DNA of 64,000 nucleotides. Source: Brevibacillus porteri (lineage in GTDB: Bacteria; Bacillota; Bacilli; Brevibacillales; Brevibacillaceae). Positions 17,980 to 26,110 of the stretch are shown piece by piece. Below the pieces are notes generated by a model, which saw nothing but the letters and a program-made list of their open reading frames with translations, did no database searches and was not told the DNA's origin. A program made the position numbers and the translations under genes. Position 1 is the stretch's first letter. The number at the start of each line of letters is the position of its first letter. The stretch covers positions 186,001 to 250,000 of the forward strand of contig NZ_PXZO01000017.1 in assembly GCF_003013475.1 (NCBI RefSeq), in the 5' to 3' direction.

Positions 17980-19698
17980 TTATGCCACCTGACCTTTCTC
18001 TTGGTAGGACCCTGTTGTCCGCTTGCGAAGTTTGGATGCGATCCATTCTGCACCAGCACGTGCGATGATGTTGAGGAAGACGATCAATACCGACATCGCT
18101 GCTGCCGGAGCCACATCCCCGGCGTCATCCATGTTGACGATGGAGACAGATGCCAACTTGAAATCCGCTGCGTACAGAAAAACAACCGCCGAGATCGTCA
18201 CCATCGAGTTGATGAAAAAGTACACCGCCATCTCGACAATCGCCGGCATACAGACGGGAATCGTGACGCGCCACATTAGCTTTGTCTGCGAGATCCCCAT
18301 GGACTCTGCCGCTTGCTCGAACTCGGGATCGAGCTTTTTCAACGCGCTCGTTGCTGTAATGAAGCCGACTGCGAAAAAATGAATAACGTTCGCCAAAATC
18401 AAAATCCAGATCGTTCCGTACATACCGTGAAATGGATTCGACGGATTGTTGAAGAAGAAAATGTACGCTAGTCCAATGACCATCCCCGGCAATGCCAGCG
18501 GGAGAATCGACAGGAAGTATCCAGCTTGGCGAAGCCCCTTCCACACTTGGGATTTTTCAATCGTGTAGGCGGTAATAAACGTGACCGCCGTCCCGATCAC
18601 TGCCGTCAGCAAGGCGACAAGAATGCTGTTCCACAGTGGCTCGATCCCTTCTCCAGCAACGTTGGAAAAGTCGTAATGATCCAAGCCGAAAGTCAGATTA
18701 TACGGCCATACTTTGATGAAAGAAGCCAGCACCACCGTAGCCATGAGGAGCAGCAAAAATCCGCTGACGCTCACACAAAGAATGGAATAAAACAAGTCAC
18801 GCAAACGATTCTCCTTGATTCGATACGGTTTGGACTTGGCTGTTACAGCCGCGTGTTGCTTCCGCTCAACAATCCGGTCCACGACAAACGCCACGAGAGC
18901 GGGAATAATCAAAAGCAGCCCAACCGTTGCTCCCATCGTCATATTTTGCTGACCGATGACCTGCTTGTAGACGTCTGTCGCCAGTACGGAAAACTGTCCG
19001 CCGACAACCTTTGGTGCTCCGAAGTCAGTAAACGAGAGAGTAAAACAGACAAAGCAGGCACTGACGATACCGTATTTCACGCTAGGAATCGTCACTACAA
19101 AAAACTTGCGCCAATGGTTCGCTCCGAGCGTATCCGCCGCTTCGTACAGCTGATAGTCGGCAAAAGCAAGAGAAACAGCGAGAATCAAATACGCTTGCGG
19201 GAAAACATAGACGATCTCCGCCAAAATAATCCCCACTGGGCCGTACAGATCGATGTCCCATTGAAACGGGAGCAACCCGAAGATTCCCGTCGTCACCAGC
19301 CCTTGATTCCCAAAGAGGTAGGTCAGGGCGATTCCGTGCATCATCGTGGGTGCAAACAGCGGCAGCAGCGCGATCGCCCGAAAGACTCGTTTTCCGCGAA
19401 TCCCGCTACGCGTCAAGGCATACGCGAACAGAAAAGCGAGTGTGACTGCGATCAGCGTCGTCATCGTAGAAATATACAAGGTGTTATTCAGCGACCCTGC
19501 CAGTGCTGGGGTCGAAAAGTACGTAACGAAATTGTCCAGGCCGATGAACTGACCGTTCTTGTTATAGAATGCTTTGGAAAACAACTGGCCAAGTGGCAAC
19601 AGAACACTCGCTAACAATCCAAGAACAACGAGAGCGATGAGCCACTTTTGCATGGCTTTTCCATCGAAGAGCGATGTCATTTCCTTCATGCTGCTCAC
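17980..19698 (-). CDS. 2-aminoethylphosphonate ABC transporter permease, fused two-domain type
   Basis: The 572-residue protein contains two tandem permease units of about six membrane segments each. EAA-type loops occur near YEAADTLGANHWRKFFVVTIP (first half) and FEQAAESMGISQTKLMWRVT (second half). This is the FbpB/AepP-like layout in which one chain forms the whole channel. Adjacent phnX, phnW and an AEP-type binding protein indicate 2-aminoethylphosphonate import. The GTG at 19698 overlaps the ATPase stop by four bases; an ATG nine bases further in is an equally good start, behind GGGGTG. It is tightly coupled with its neighbours. Confidence 0.9.
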   Translation of the reverse strand: MSSMKEMTSLFDGKAMQKWLIALVVLGLLASVLLPLGQLFSKAFYNKNGQFIGLDNFVTYFSTPALAGSLNNTLYISTMTTLIAVTLAFLFAYALTRSGIRGKRVFRAIALLPLFAPTMMHGIALTYLFGNQGLVTTGIFGLLPFQWDIDLYGPVGIILAEIVYVFPQAYLILAVSLAFADYQLYEAADTLGANHWRKFFVVTIPSVKYGIVSACFVCFTLSFTDFGAPKVVGGQFSVLATDVYKQVIGQQNMTMGATVGLLLIIPALVAFVVDRIVERKQHAAVTAKSKPYRIKENRLRDLFYSILCVSVSGFLLLLMATVVLASFIKVWPYNLTFGLDHYDFSNVAGEGIEPLWNSILVALLTAVIGTAVTFITAYTIEKSQVWKGLRQAGYFLSILPLALPGMVIGLAYIFFFNNPSNPFHGMYGTIWILILANVIHFFAVGFITATSALKKLDPEFEQAAESMGISQTKLMWRVTIPVCMPAIVEMAVYFFINSMVTISAVVFLYAADFKLASVSIVNMDDAGDVAPAAAMSVLIVFLNIIARAGAEWIASKLRKRTTGSYQEKGQVA

Positions 19699-20744
19699 CC
19701 CTGTTCCTCTATGGCTAGCGCATGCTCAAAGGTCAGCAAATTCTCCAACGGAAACTCTAGCCACACCTTTTTGTCTCGGGCAATTCCAAGTCTTTGTGCC
19801 TCGGCCGCTATCAAATCGATTGTCAGATGCTCTTTTTTTATCTGACCTTCCTCTTGCCACTCCAGAAAGATTCGGTAAAAAGCACCGCGAAATTCTATCT
19901 CGGAAATAGTCGCAGGTATGGCACATTCGGACTCGTTCTGCAAAAGCCGCACATGCTCCGGTCTGATCGCAAGTAAGCGATTCGGATCAGATTGCGCATT
20001 CTCAAAGCGACTGTACTCAAAAAAGTTGATCGCTCCGATAAAATCAGCAACAAACGGAGTGGCTGGTTTGTTATAGATCTCCTCGGGTGTACCTACCTGA
20101 ACGACCTCGCCGTGATCCATGACGACGATCTTGTCAGCCATGGTCAATGCCTCATCCTGGTCATGCGTGACCATCACTGTTGTCATGCCGTACTGCTCAT
20201 GCAAGCGCCGAATCTCCCGGCGCAGCTTTTGTCTTACCTTTGCATCTAATGCGGATAATGGTTCATCTAAAAGCAGAACATCCGGCGATAGTGCAATCGC
20301 TCGCGCCAAGGCAATTCGCTGCTGTTGACCGCCTGAGAGCTGGCTGGGATATTTGGCGGCGGCATGAGACAAATCTACCATGTCTAGCGCCTCTTCTACT
20401 TTGGCTGCGATCTCTTTTTTCCCCAGCTTCTTTTCTTGCAGGCCAAAGGCAATGTTTTCGGCAGCCGTCAAATTGGGAAACAAGGCGTACGACTGGAACA
20501 TCATCGCAATGTTTCGTTTCGCTGGTGGCAGGGAAGTAATCTCCCTGCCTCCCAGGATCATCTTGCCTGTCGTCGGCTGCTCCAATCCAGCCAGCATTCT
20601 CAGTAATGTCGTTTTACCGCAGCCACTGGGACCGAGCAGACAAACAAATTCATTCTTGTCAATTTCGATGGAAATGTGCTCCAATGCGGCAAACAAACCA
20701 AAGCGTTTACTGACCCCTTGAATGGTTAGATAGGATTGTGTCAT
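19695..20744 (-). CDS. 2-aminoethylphosphonate ABC transporter ATP-binding protein
   Basis: The 349-residue ATPase has Walker A GPSGCGKTT, Q-loop MFQSYALFP, signature LSGGQQQRIALARA, Walker B VLLLDEPLSALD and the H-loop VTHDQDEALTMAD, all intact. A C-terminal TOBE-type extension (about 240-349) contains AIRPEHVRL, as in spermidine/iron-type importers. It powers the fused permease encoded next, which it overlaps by four bases. RBS GAGGAG is well placed. The equivalent protein in characterised AEP systems is called PhnT; the substrate call depends on the operon context. Confidence 0.92.
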   Translation of the reverse strand: MTQSYLTIQGVSKRFGLFAALEHISIEIDKNEFVCLLGPSGCGKTTLLRMLAGLEQPTTGKMILGGREITSLPPAKRNIAMMFQSYALFPNLTAAENIAFGLQEKKLGKKEIAAKVEEALDMVDLSHAAAKYPSQLSGGQQQRIALARAIALSPDVLLLDEPLSALDAKVRQKLRREIRRLHEQYGMTTVMVTHDQDEALTMADKIVVMDHGEVVQVGTPEEIYNKPATPFVADFIGAINFFEYSRFENAQSDPNRLLAIRPEHVRLLQNESECAIPATISEIEFRGAFYRIFLEWQEEGQIKKEHLTIDLIAAEAQRLGIARDKKVWLEFPLENLLTFEHALAIEEQG

Positions 20745-20761
20745 GCTGTTCTCCTCGCTGC

Positions 20762-21838
20762 TTACTTAGGTTCACTCTTGGTCGCGTATCGTTTTTCCCA
20801 CTCACCCAAGATGTTGTCACGATTTTGTGCGGCTTGATTCAGGTCGAGCTTGATTAATTGCTTGATTGGATCTACTGCGTAACCTTCCGGGAGTGTCGCG
20901 CCTTCTTGCTTGACACTGACGATGGCGAAGTTCTGGTTATAGGCTTTCATGACTTCATCAGAGATGGCCCAGTCCAAGAACAGCTTGGCTTCTGGCTTGA
21001 TCTCCCTCTTTTTCATCAAGGCATTCGCCTCTACATCCCAACCCGAGCCTTCTGTTGGAAAGACGACTTCAACGGGTGCACCTTTTTTCTTCTCGGTAAT
21101 CGAACGGTAGCCAAAGGAAATGCCAATTGGATATTCACCCGATGCGGCCATTTTCGCTGGTTTCGAGCCTGAATGTGTGTAGATCGCCATATTTGCATGC
21201 AGCTTGTCAAGGTACGCCCAGCCTTCTTGCTCGCCTTTCAGTTGCATGATTCCGTTAATCGTGAGTAGCCCAGTTCCAGAAGACGCTGGATTCGGCATCA
21301 CGATCAATCCTTTGTACTCCGGCTTGATCAAGTCTTCATATGAGCGTGGGATAGGCAAATTGCGTTTTTCTAGCTCTTTGGTATTGACCGCGATCGCTGT
21401 CTCCCACGCATCGATTCCTACCCAGCTTGCAGGTTCCTTGGAATCCTTAAACTCCGGGGATACTTTCTCGATTCCTTTTGGCGAATACCCCTCGAGCATG
21501 CCTTGCTGTTCGAGTACGAGTAGGCTTGTCGCTGCTGTTCCCCATACGACGTCTGCTTGTGGGTTGTCTTTTTCCGCCAGCAGCTTTGCTGTGATGATCC
21601 CTGTAGAATCACGGACGATATTGACCTTTACATCTGGATATTTTGCTTTGAAGGATTCCAAATACGTTTTGATCTGGTCATCCTCCAGCGCCGTATAAAC
21701 AGTAATCTCTCCTGAGGCGGTTGTACTTTCCGCTTTGGAAGCTTGTGTGTTTGGTTGCGACCCTATTGATTGTCCACATCCTGCTAAAAACGCGATTGAT
21801 AGAACGGAAGCAAGTAAAGGATAATGCCATTTTTTCAT
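20762..21838 (-). CDS. 2-aminoethylphosphonate-binding lipoprotein
   Basis: The start at ATG 21838 is chosen because GAGGAGAGG precedes it at five bases; an upstream in-frame ATG at 21868 lacks a site. The signal peptide ends FLAGC with Cys21. The mature protein belongs to the iron/thiamine/phosphonate class II binding proteins: [20 protein letters not shown] opens lobe one, [19 protein letters not shown] follows, and [13 protein letters not shown] lies near the hinge. It is the first gene of the operon and would deliver aminoethylphosphonate to the fused permease. Iron-type ligands cannot be excluded from sequence alone, but phnW and phnX downstream make AEP the best call. Confidence 0.88.
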   Translation of the reverse strand: MKKWHYPLLASVLSIAFLAGCGQSIGSQPNTQASKAESTTASGEITVYTALEDDQIKTYLESFKAKYPDVKVNIVRDSTGIITAKLLAEKDNPQADVVWGTAATSLLVLEQQGMLEGYSPKGIEKVSPEFKDSKEPASWVGIDAWETAIAVNTKELEKRNLPIPRSYEDLIKPEYKGLIVMPNPASSGTGLLTINGIMQLKGEQEGWAYLDKLHANMAIYTHSGSKPAKMAASGEYPIGISFGYRSITEKKKGAPVEVVFPTEGSGWDVEANALMKKREIKPEAKLFLDWAISDEVMKAYNQNFAIVSVKQEGATLPEGYAVDPIKQLIKLDLNQAAQNRDNILGEWEKRYATKSEPK

Positions 21839-21903
21839 GAGAACCTCTCCTCTTTGCGGATTGTTCATTGCTTGATTCCTACGAAACCAATCTTACGGGG
21901 AAA

Positions 21904-21932
21904 ATATTAAGCGGATGTGAACGAAACGTTAA
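21904..21932 (-). promoter_or_regulatory. Candidate sigma-A promoter for the phosphonate operon
   Basis: On the minus strand TTAACG (-35) and TAATAT (-10) are separated by 17 bases. They lie about 65 bases upstream of the binding-protein start. Confidence 0.5.
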
Positions 21933-21956
21933 TAGATTGTTTTTATGTGTATTTAG

Positions 21957-21982
21957 TTGTGTTTAGTTGGATTTTAACACAA
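21957..21982. promoter_or_regulatory. Candidate operator upstream of the phosphonate operon
   Basis: The arms TTGTGTT and AACACAA form a perfect 7-bp inverted repeat around 12 bases. A neighbouring near-repeat, TGTATTTAGT/TGTGTTTAGT, adds direct-repeat character. It lies just upstream of the candidate -35. A DeoR-type protein is the last gene of this operon and could bind here, but no DeoR consensus proves it. Confidence 0.4.
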
Positions 21983-22069
21983 ATAAAAACAACTGGGTAA
22001 TAAAGGAAATACAAGGCGTATGTCGAAGTTACAAATGCCTTCATTCATAATTCAAAGGGGGATATGAGG

Positions 22070-22540
22070 ATGAACCTAAAGGTGGAACCGTTGGATTTGC
22101 AAATGGCGGATATATCAGGTTCTAAATGGCAGGAGGTTAGAGCTGAGGAACTTGATATGGATAATGTCAGCTTGGCAAAGACCAAAATCAACAACGTAAA
22201 TATGAGTCAAATGACTTTGAATGATGTGAATATGAGTGGAATCAAAATCTCGAACGCAAACTTGTCAGGCTTAGACATTCAGCATGCTAATCTTAGCCAC
22301 GCTGTTATTGATCAGGCACATTTGTTTGGAACAGAATTTCATAACGTGGTTCTTCCGAATGAGGGAGATGGGAATTATGATCCCGATGGGCAGTATAAAC
22401 CAGTAAGCTTTCACAGCTGTAGCCTTACTCGTGGGCAATTCAAAAATTGTGATTTATCCAATGTGGAGATAACGGATTGCGATATTACTGGGTTGAAAAT
22501 AAACGGAATCTTGATTTCGGATTTAATCAAGGACAAATAA
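22070..22540 (+). CDS. Pentapeptide-repeat protein
   Basis: The protein of about 156 residues is largely built of A(D/N)LXX-type repeats, for example MSGIKISNANLSGLDIQHAN, typical of a right-handed quadrilateral beta-helix. Such proteins range from topoisomerase-protecting Qnr-like factors to structural proteins of unknown role. The repeat run is interrupted near residue 105 by a GDGNYDPDGQYKP loop, then resumes. It is shorter than Qnr proteins (about 215 residues), so a resistance role is not supported. The ATG at 22070 is preferred because AAAGGGGG lies eight bases before it; the ATG at 22064 is too close. Confidence 0.85.
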   Translation: MNLKVEPLDLQMADISGSKWQEVRAEELDMDNVSLAKTKINNVNMSQMTLNDVNMSGIKISNANLSGLDIQHANLSHAVIDQAHLFGTEFHNVVLPNEGDGNYDPDGQYKPVSFHSCSLTRGQFKNCDLSNVEITDCDITGLKINGILISDLIKDK

Positions 22541-22563
22541 AGGACATTCACGTTTCGTTTGCA

Positions 22564-22625
22564 CAAAAAAAGACTCAGTCATCCATTCAGGTAGAAAATG
22601 GGATGCGCTAAGTCTTTTGTTTTTT
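22564..22625. terminator. Bidirectional terminator between convergent genes
   Basis: AAAAAGACTCAGTCATCC pairs imperfectly with GGATGCGCTAAGTCTTTT, with A- and T-runs on the two flanks. It serves the pentapeptide-repeat gene and the racemase gene. Confidence 0.8.
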
Positions 22626-22634
22626 GCCTATCTT

Positions 22635-23327
22635 CTACTGCAAAGCAGCCTCCACAGCCGCCTCTGCATGAATCGCAGTCGTATCAAATACCGGGACCGT
22701 GCAATCTTCGGCTGTGATCAACAGACCGATTTCCGTGCAACCGAGGATGACTGCCTCAGCACCTTCCTTGACCAATCGCTCAATGATCGCCTGATATGTA
22801 CGCTTGGATTCCTCGCGAATGGTTCCGACGCACAGCTCGTGATAGATGATGTCATGGACGAGTTTTCGCTCTTCTTCATCCGGCAGCAGTACCTCTAATC
22901 CGTGTACATCACGCAGCCGCCCTGTGTAGAACTCCTGCTCCATCGTAAATCGCGTCGCGAGCAGTGCCACTCGTTTATGCCCGTGGTTCGTGATCGCTTG
23001 GGCTGTCGCATCCGCGATATGAAGAAACGGCAAACTGGTCGCTTCCTCGATGGCATACGCCAGTTTGTGCATCGTATTTGTACAAAGAACGATCAGGTCG
23101 GCGCCTGCCGCTTCCAGACTTTTCGCCGCACTCGCCATCCGCTCTCCTGCTTCTTCCCATCTTCCTTCACGTTGCATTTCTTCGATCTCGGCAAAATCAA
23201 CGGAATACATAATGCTTTTCGCCGAATGCAGACCGCCCAGCCTCTCCTTGACGGTTTCATTGATCAAACGGTAGTAGACCAAGGAGGACTCCCAGCTCAT
23301 GCCGCCAATTAATCCGATTGTTTTCAT
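22635..23327 (-). CDS. Aspartate/glutamate racemase-family amino-acid racemase
   Basis: The 230-residue protein starts MKTIGLIGGMSWESS, the signature of the aspartate racemase/RacX/YgeA group. It has both catalytic cysteine regions, VLCTNTMHKLA and ILGCTEIGLL. PLP-independent racemases of this group use two cysteines to invert amino acids; the YgeA/RacX branch often has broad specificity and supplies D-amino acids for peptidoglycan or biofilm release. It is six bases downstream of the SDR gene and probably co-transcribed with it. The substrate cannot be assigned. Confidence 0.9.
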   Translation of the reverse strand: MKTIGLIGGMSWESSLVYYRLINETVKERLGGLHSAKSIMYSVDFAEIEEMQREGRWEEAGERMASAAKSLEAAGADLIVLCTNTMHKLAYAIEEATSLPFLHIADATAQAITNHGHKRVALLATRFTMEQEFYTGRLRDVHGLEVLLPDEEERKLVHDIIYHELCVGTIREESKRTYQAIIERLVKEGAEAVILGCTEIGLLITAEDCTVPVFDTTAIHAEAAVEAALQ

Positions 23328-23333
23328 TGTTTT

Positions 23334-24221
23334 CTACTCTCCTTTGTCGCTATCGTTGCCATTTGCGTTTTCCCATCCCGCCTGACGAAAACGGGTCTGT
23401 AGCAGTTCATGCGCCTTTTTCGTATTCAATGAAGTATTCAATGCTATTCCTCGTTCTTGCGCATCCGCTTCTGTTAACCAGGTTTCTTTTACACCATCAG
23501 CATTCAGCCCTAATGCCAGAGCCACCTTTTTGTAAAAAGAATAATAACTCTCTTTCTTTGCTGGACCGAGATGAAGCGTTCCGAGGTAAGAGCCGTGCAG
23601 CAGTTCGTGGATGGCATTCCCTACGTCTTCCACATGGATAAACGTCTTGTACAAATTGCCTGATCGGCTTACTTCTCTGCCAGCTTCCAGATCCGCACAC
23701 ATCGAAGCGATGCGTTTATCCCATTGCCCAGCCGCATTTCGACCATAAATCGGGCCCACTCGCACGATGACATGGTTGGGATGCCGCTCGCGAATGCGTG
23801 CTTCTCCCCGTATTTTGGCATTCGAATAAGTAGCTAACGGGTTTCTTTCATCTAATGGCTCGGGCTGATCTTCTTCCCGATAAGAGCCTGTGCCTTTTCC
23901 GAAAATACCGTCTGTGGAGACGAAGATCAATTTGCTCTTTTCTGGCAACTGAGAAAGCAGGGCATCCATGCCTTTTTCTATTAGCTCTCGTTCATCTGTT
24001 GCACTCATCAACGCCCAAATGACAACATGTGGTGAAAACTCTTGCAACCTCGCTGTAAAAGAAGGAGGATCAGTTACATCGATTTGGAGCAGATGACCAG
24101 CAGTTGATGCCGAAAAGCATGTACCTATGAGTTCAATAGCCTCGTCCTGCAAAAGCTCCTGATAGATTTGACTCCCCAAGTAGCCGCTTCCCCCAAGCAA
24201 CAATACTCGGTGTTTCGCCAT
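23334..24221 (-). CDS. SDR/RmlD-like NAD-dependent epimerase/reductase
   Basis: The 295-residue protein has the Rossmann motif LLLGGSGYLGSQ, the active-site region VSTDGIFG and YSNAK (the YxxxK pair). This is the layout of dTDP-4-dehydrorhamnose reductase (RmlD)-type extended SDR enzymes. It is not in a rhamnose gene cluster, so the true substrate is unknown. It is followed six bases later by the racemase gene on the same strand. The N-terminal binding motif and active-site Tyr/Lys are intact, so it should be functional. Confidence 0.85.
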   Translation of the reverse strand: MAKHRVLLLGGSGYLGSQIYQELLQDEAIELIGTCFSASTAGHLLQIDVTDPPSFTARLQEFSPHVVIWALMSATDERELIEKGMDALLSQLPEKSKLIFVSTDGIFGKGTGSYREEDQPEPLDERNPLATYSNAKIRGEARIRERHPNHVIVRVGPIYGRNAAGQWDKRIASMCADLEAGREVSRSGNLYKTFIHVEDVGNAIHELLHGSYLGTLHLGPAKKESYYSFYKKVALALGLNADGVKETWLTEADAQERGIALNTSLNTKKAHELLQTRFRQAGWENANGNDSDKGE

Positions 24222-24384
24222 GGCTGTCTCCCTCCATTTCCGTTATGATCCAATATACCACTATCCCCCAAGGCATAAATAGTCCAAAACCCCAAAGCTT
24301 TCATTTTTTTAGCTGTCGTACTTCATATTACAATCCGTCATATCAAAAACTACTAGTAGTTAAAAGTTGTTTTTTAAAAGTCAC

Positions 24385-24420
24385 CCAAGGACCTTGTAGA
24401 ATTTATCCATCAAGGTCCGC
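24385..24420 (-). terminator. Weak stem-loop after the putative immunity gene
   Basis: GGACCTTG and CAAGGTCC form an 8-bp perfect stem directly beyond the stop at 24425. The T-rich tract on the minus strand comes about 10 bases later, so it is a weak candidate terminator. Confidence 0.45.
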
Positions 24421-24424
24421 TACT

Positions 24425-24937
24425 CTATTCAACTACGTTTACATGAAATCGGTTCTTCAATTCTGACCATGTGGCGTCACGAAATTCAACCTTGTTCGTA
24501 AACCCAATATAATGCTCAAAATTTTCTTCATCAAAAGTTGCATAATATTCTTGTTGGAATATCACATTCGAGTATTTATAAAAATCGTCGCCCTCCTTCA
24601 CTACAACACATCGAAATAAACTGTCGATATCTATCGCTTTTATGATCTCGTCCTTTGTCTTTACTGAGAACCAAATAATTTTTGGTGGTGTATTATTTGG
24701 TTGGTCCCAGTGAGGAATTGTCTCTTCCCACGGCAATACCCATTCGGAATTAGTAAATAGACGTCTTTCATTGATGAATTCTTGAATCTCTAACTCGAAT
24801 AAAAGAAGATTTCTTTCATAGAAAGAAAATAACAGGAAGGAATCGTTTTCTATTAGAAAACTAAGAATTTGAGCAACTTCCTCAGTTGACACATTATGTT
24901 TTAACATTCCAATTGATTTTATTAAGTTAAGTTCCAT
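24425..24937 (-). CDS. Unrecognised protein, probable immunity protein for a decayed polymorphic toxin
   Basis: I do not recognise the family of this 170-residue acidic, aromatic-rich protein. It has no signal peptide or membrane segment and contains WVLPWEETIPHWDQPNN near residue 66 and a Glu/Asp-rich C-terminal third. The function is inferred from context: its ribosome site GGAGG overlaps the stop of a toxin-like C-terminal remnant (24947-25106), and a barstar gene with its own toxin remnant lies just upstream. That toxin-then-immunity order is standard for polymorphic toxin cassettes. Base composition is more AT-rich than the core genes nearby, in keeping with an accessory region. It reads intact. 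Confidence 0.6.
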   Translation of the reverse strand: MELNLIKSIGMLKHNVSTEEVAQILSFLIENDSFLLFSFYERNLLLFELEIQEFINERRLFTNSEWVLPWEETIPHWDQPNNTPPKIIWFSVKTKDEIIKAIDIDSLFRCVVVKEGDDFYKYSNVIFQQEYYATFDEENFEHYIGFTNKVEFRDATWSELKNRFHVNVVE

Positions 24938-24946
24938 GCTATCCTC

Positions 24947-25106
24947 CTAATCGTTGAAATAGAAATGTTGGTCTGATCTAGTTCTCCCTGTAAGAGGATC
25001 AATATATTGAAAGTGAGTTGGAACATATTAGTTAGGATCGATTACATCTTTTTTGGAAGAGCTGTTCTGGTTCAAAATAAGCCATCTCTCCTATTTCATC
25101 AGCTTT
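24947..25106 (-). pseudogene. C-terminal remnant of a polymorphic toxin (partner of the gene at 24425)
   Basis: On the minus strand the fragment reads ADEIGEMAYFEPEQLFQ, then after a frameshift KKDVIDPN, a stop, and YVPTHFQYIDPLTGRTRSD followed by QHFYFND and a stop. An ending of the type QYIDPxTGRTRSDxHFYFND is, to my recollection, common at C termini of secreted or contact-dependent toxins. The immunity ATG follows ten bases after the stop. With no start, one stop and one frameshift it cannot make a toxin. Confidence 0.6.
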
Positions 25107-25144
25107 CTATATACTTAAGTTACTCAAACCGCTTCACGTGCAAT

Positions 25145-25180
25145 TGAAAAAACCTTGAGATAACATATTACCTCAAGATC
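25145..25180 (-). terminator. Rho-independent terminator after the barstar gene
   Basis: CTTGAG and CTCAAG pair around a 12-base AT-rich loop; on the minus strand TTTTTTC follows. It lies 30 bases past the barstar stop. Confidence 0.75.
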
Positions 25181-25210
25181 CTTCATATTAATTTGAACTC
25201 AAAACAGTTG

Positions 25211-25498
25211 TCATTTTACTATCACTTTAAATCCTCTGCCATTTTTCTCTGCATCAGTAAAGACTTGGAGTAATTTTTCTGCATAATCGCCTAGATATTC
25301 AACACTTTTTTCATAATTCAACCATTCAATCGTTAGAGGTAATTCAATCCACGCAGTTAAACATTCCCATAACGAATCGAGATTATTTCCCCAATACGTA
25401 TGATCATAATGCTCAGGCTCTACTAGTTTACTTCTTAAGATGTTGTGTAAAGTATCCCTAGAAGTAAACTCCTCACCGTTAATTTGTATAGTTTTCAT
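25211..25498 (-). CDS. Barstar-family ribonuclease inhibitor (immunity protein)
   Basis: The 95-residue protein has the barstar pattern: MKTIQINGEEFTSRDTLHNI, then YWGNNLDSLWECLTAWIELP, with the acidic inhibitory helix and loop, and an ending on a beta strand (GFKVIVK). Barstar blocks barnase by covering its active site with an acidic face including Asp35/Asp39 equivalents. Here the fragment immediately upstream (25522-25630) encodes the start of a barnase domain, GKLPDNYITKDEARALGW, directly supporting the pairing. That toxin is truncated, so this immunity gene is an orphan that may still protect against related strains. RBS GGGGG precedes the ATG. Confidence 0.92.
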   Translation of the reverse strand: MKTIQINGEEFTSRDTLHNILRSKLVEPEHYDHTYWGNNLDSLWECLTAWIELPLTIEWLNYEKSVEYLGDYAEKLLQVFTDAEKNGRGFKVIVK

Positions 25499-25521
25499 AT
25501 TGCCCCCAAATTATTTGATAG

Positions 25522-25900
25522 TTATCGGTATTGCCTTGATTCCCACCCTAATGCTCTTGCTTCATCTTTAGTAATATAGTTATCCGGTAACTTCCCATGC
25601 CTTTTTAATATACTTAGCGACTGCATTTCAATCTACACATGAATTATGCGTCCATTTTCCAAGATTTGAAACGAAGTAGGTATGGAAGTCCTTTACCATG
25701 AAATTATAAACCGTTGCGCGTTCCCTCTTAACCTCAATATTTTCAATAGCTAATTCACTTCCTTATAATCCATCTCCCCTGTTTTATCATCCTTAGCTAA
25801 GACTTTGTCACCTACCTCGATTTTCTCGATGCCTTCTCACCTTTATCTGTGAGAACCTTAGTCCCAGCTATATAACAATTACAATCATAGACATCATTTA
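25522..25900 (-). pseudogene. Decayed HINT-barnase polymorphic toxin C-terminal region
   Basis: On the minus strand, in order: CYIAGTKVLTDKGE (start of a pre-toxin HINT domain with its cysteine), a frameshift, IEKIEVGDKVLAKDDKTGEM, a deletion, then ATVYNFMVKDFHTYFVSNLG and KWTHNSC (the HINT C-terminal block), a stop, a frameshift, then RHGKLPDNYITKDEARALGW ending ESRQYR and a stop. The last piece equals the N-terminal third of barnase; its catalytic Glu, Arg and His are missing. The HINT domain normally self-cleaves to release the toxin. At least three frame breaks make the gene non-functional. The barstar start follows 24 bases later. Confidence 0.8.
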
Positions 25901-25946
25901 CTTCGTCAATTCATTCAGAAAAAGATGTTATCTAAATTAGTCTGGA

Positions 25947-25983
25947 ATAACAAAAGGGACCCCCGACAGGCCCCCTTTTGTTG
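25947..25983. terminator. Stem-loop terminator in the accessory region
   Basis: AACAAAAGGG and CCCTTTTGTT flank a G/C core with more complementary bases; A/T runs are present on both sides. It lies between the toxin remnant and the YpsA-family gene. The remaining bases to 26078 hold only a weak 33-codon frame that I do not call. Confidence 0.65.
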
Positions 25984-26078
25984 ATAGGGTGTGACATGAA
26001 TATGATTGTTCGCCCCAGACAATGGACGATTAAAGCAATAGACCAATATTGGATAAACGGGAGCCACTATGCAAGAAT

Positions 26079-26106
26079 AAAAACCAGCTTTTCATAGCTG
26101 GTTTCT
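26079..26106 (-). terminator. Rho-independent terminator after the YpsA-family gene
   Basis: AAACCAGC and GCTGGTTT form an 8-bp stem; on the minus strand TTTTTATTC follows. It lies 5 bases beyond the stop. Confidence 0.85.
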
Positions 26107-26110
26107 TTGT

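Noticed and set aside
18526-19614. Open frame of 362 codons on the plus strand
   Set aside because: It is antisense to the phosphonate permease; the product is highly basic and His/Gln/Arg-rich, as expected of a complementary-strand shadow.
22070-22540. Pentapeptide-repeat protein as a Qnr-type quinolone resistance factor
   Set aside because: It is about 60 residues shorter than Qnr proteins and its repeat run is interrupted; fold only is supported.
25995-26096. A 33-codon plus-strand frame between two hairpins
   Set aside because: Only a weak AGGGTG ribosome-like site; overlaps the terminator of the minus-strand YpsA gene; no recognisable sequence.
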